A DNA stretch of 6,859 nt. Origin: Pontiellaceae bacterium (GTDB taxonomy: Bacteria > Verrucomicrobiota > Kiritimatiellia > Kiritimatiellales > Tichowtungiaceae). The notes under the pieces were generated by a model, which made no database searches, was not told the DNA's origin, and saw only the letters and a list, made by a program, of their open reading frames with translations. This document shows, piece by piece, positions 5,995 to 6,859 of this stretch. The DNA lies in the NCBI GenBank assembly GCA_025457785.1, contig JALOTS010000119.1, forward strand, positions 1 through 6,859, in the 5' to 3' direction. Made by a program: the position numbers and the translations under genes. Positions within the stretch are counted from its first letter, which is position 1; each line of letters opens with the position of its first letter.

Positions 5995-6342
5995 ATGGAC
6001 ATCTACGTAGGAAATCTGCCTTATTCGGCAACAGACCCTGACCTGCAGGAACTCTTTGAGAAGCATGGCAAGGTCACATCGGCACGTGTAATTCTCGACC
6101 GCATGTCGGGGCGCTCCAAAGGATTCGGCTTTGTTGAAATGCCCGATCAGAGCGAAGGTCAGGCTGCAATCGAAGCACTGAATGGTACAGACTTTATGAG
6201 CCGTTCCATTCGCGTAAACGAATCCCAGCCCAAACCGGCAGGCGAACGCCGCAGCGGCGGCGGACGCGGTTTCGGCGGCGGCGGTGACCGCGGCGGAGAT
6301 CGCGGCGGAGATCGCGGCGAGCGCCGTGAATCACGCTGGTAA
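5995..6342 (+). CDS. Small RNA-binding protein: single RRM domain with a Gly/Arg-rich tail
   Basis: The product is 115 aa. Residues 1-77 are a full RRM fold with RNP2 IYVGNL (3-8) and RNP1 KGFGFVEM (42-49); the aromatic residues Y4, F44 and F46 are in place for base stacking. The remaining tail (about 78-115) is low complexity, rich in Gly, Arg and Asp (GGGRGFGGGGDRGG and so on), like RGG-tailed bacterial and cyanobacterial Rbp proteins that bind RNA and often respond to cold. The length matches this family (about 80-130 aa). The start at 5995 is chosen because MDIYVGNLPY is the conserved N-terminus and AGAGG precedes it; an upstream in-frame extension to 5842 does not resemble the family. 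The gene is a single + strand unit between minus-strand glycan genes, closed by an intrinsic terminator. The 156-base divergent gap with the flippase must hold both promoters, but no convincing -35/-10 pair is seen. It is probably unrelated to glycan synthesis. Confidence 0.93.
   Translation: MDIYVGNLPYSATDPDLQELFEKHGKVTSARVILDRMSGRSKGFGFVEMPDQSEGQAAIEALNGTDFMSRSIRVNESQPKPAGERRSGGGRGFGGGGDRGGDRGGDRGERRESRW
6283..6318. repeat. Three tandem 12-bp units encoding the GDRG repeats of the RRM protein tail
   Basis: Units lie at 6283-6294 (GGTGACCGCGGC), 6295-6306 and 6307-6318 (both GGAGATCGCGGC). Each encodes Gly-Asp-Arg-Gly. The last two are identical, which suggests recent duplication by slippage, and the number of units may vary between strains. 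Confidence 0.8.
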
Positions 6343-6352
6343 CCAGATCCCC

Positions 6353-6366
6353 TTCATACGTATGAA
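6353..6366. repeat. Perfect 14-bp palindrome TTCATACGTATGAA
   Basis: The two seven-base halves are exact reverse complements with no spacer. It starts ten bases after the RRM stop codon and shares its last two bases (AA, 6365-6366) with the left arm of the intrinsic terminator. A palindrome with no loop favours a double-stranded protein-binding site over an RNA hairpin. Confidence 0.6.
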
Positions 6367-6394
6367 CGGCGCGCTTTCGGGTGTGCCGTTTTTT
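6365..6394 (+). terminator. Intrinsic terminator of the RRM gene
   Basis: Left arm AACGGCGCGC (6365-6374), loop TTTCGG (6375-6380), right arm GTGTGCCGTT (6381-6390): a 10-bp stem with two G-U pairs, followed by a run of six T (6389-6394, the first two within the stem). It lies 22 bases after the RRM stop. The G-U pairs become A-C mismatches in the opposite transcript and there is no T-run on that side, so it works mainly in the + direction and is not a good terminator for the glycosyltransferase gene. Confidence 0.9.
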
Positions 6395-6396
6395 CA

Positions 6397-6859
6397 TTAT
6401 CCCTTATATCTCAACAGCCGTTCAGCGACACGCCCCAGCGCAGGAATCATAAACCGCAGCGGCGAGTAAAACATCCGCAGACGAACCAGCGCCACGATCA
6501 TATTCAGCGAAGCGCGCCCGATTTCAATTTTTGACCCGGCCACATCGTGCCAAACGGTCGGGATCTCACGAATTGACGCGCCAAGCCGTTTCGTCTGAAA
6601 CAGCATATCGACATCAAACGCCCAGCTTGTGACGCCCAGATTTTCAATCACCGGACAAATCACCTCGCGCCGGAAAAGTTTGGCGCCACACTGGGTGTCG
6701 GTGAGTTTCAACCCGAAAAGAATCCGAACCATCAAATTAAAACAACGTGAAGCGATACAGCGGGTGAGCGGCTGCCGCGGGCTCATATCCGAGCCTTTCA
6801 TCCAGCGGGAAGCAATGATGCACCCGTCCATGCCGATCTTCTGAACAAGGTCATCAAAG
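6397..6859 (-). CDS. Family 2 glycosyltransferase, C-terminal part (polyprenyl/dolichyl-phosphate sugar transferase type), cut by the window
   Basis: About 153 codons of the C-terminal part are present; the reading frame continues past the right edge (FDDLVQKIG before the first internal Met). Recognisable elements are IIASRWMKGSDM, then RCFNLMVRILFGLKLTDTQC with CGAKLFRR (the D-T-Q-C-G-x-K-L-F motif, near 6679-6699), WAFDVDMLF (the F-D-V/E-D/E-x-L motif, near 6607-6624) and EIPTVWHDVAGSKIE. This set is typical of ALG5/DPM-like GT2 enzymes that move glucose or mannose from a nucleotide sugar to a polyprenyl phosphate carrier at the cytoplasmic face of the membrane. The basic, hydrophobic end (VALVRLRMFYSPLRF) may attach to the membrane. 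The N-terminal part with the nucleotide-sugar DxD site lies outside the window. It has the same strand as the flippase but is separated from it by the reversed RRM gene. The stop is three bases from the T-run of the RRM terminator. Confidence 0.9.
   Translation of the reverse strand, partial: FDDLVQKIGMDGCIIASRWMKGSDMSPRQPLTRCIASRCFNLMVRILFGLKLTDTQCGAKLFRREVICPVIENLGVTSWAFDVDMLFQTKRLGASIREIPTVWHDVAGSKIEIGRASLNMIVALVRLRMFYSPLRFMIPALGRVAERLLRYKG

Noticed and set aside
1..6859. CRISPR array, tRNA/rRNA genes, transposase or insertion-sequence ends
   Set aside because: No regularly spaced repeats of CRISPR size, no cloverleaf or rRNA-like sequence, and no transposase motif or paired terminal repeats were seen by eye.

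Overview
This window looks like a stretch of a bacterial surface-polysaccharide (glycan export and modification) locus that has been invaded by accessory genes. Base composition is roughly balanced in the main genes. The protein types suggest a Gram-negative bacterium of the PVC group, perhaps Kiritimatiellota or Verrucomicrobiota: a YfhO-like membrane protein, a small RRM/RGG RNA-binding protein, and a KSE/QKSE-type low-complexity repeat at a gene end. This placement rests on general impression only and is weak.

Layout from left to right. Positions 1-140 are AT-rich (about 31% GC by hand count) and carry what may be a fragment of an unidentified + strand gene. It abuts a minus-strand P-loop ATPase of the AAA_14/DUF4143 type (137-859) that stops right after its ATPase part. 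A minus-strand series lies upstream of it, in transcription order from right to left: a polysaccharide flippase (4495-5838), an AbiEi antitoxin (3809-4444), an AbiEii nucleotidyltransferase toxin (2991-3812), a class I SAM methyltransferase (2172-2897) and a YfhO-like polytopic membrane protein (943-2169). The last ends in a 15-bp tandem repeat. A short RRM RNA-binding protein with an RGG-like tail (5995-6342) runs the opposite way and ends at a strong intrinsic terminator (6365-6394). The right edge holds the 3' part of a minus-strand GT2 glycosyltransferase (6397-6859), cut by the window.

How the parts fit. The glycosyltransferase, flippase, methyltransferase and YfhO-like protein are typical of assembling, flipping and decorating a lipid-linked glycan at the inner membrane. 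The AbiEi/AbiEii pair is a complete-looking type IV toxin-antitoxin or abortive-infection module inserted between flippase and methyltransferase on the same strand. The ATPase is a second accessory gene at the left boundary, where rearrangement is likely. I see no RNA genes, CRISPR array, transposase or insertion-sequence ends, and no clearly new multi-gene system. The most unusual points are the eroded left boundary, the repeat-tailed membrane protein, and the toxin-antitoxin pair lodged in a glycan locus.
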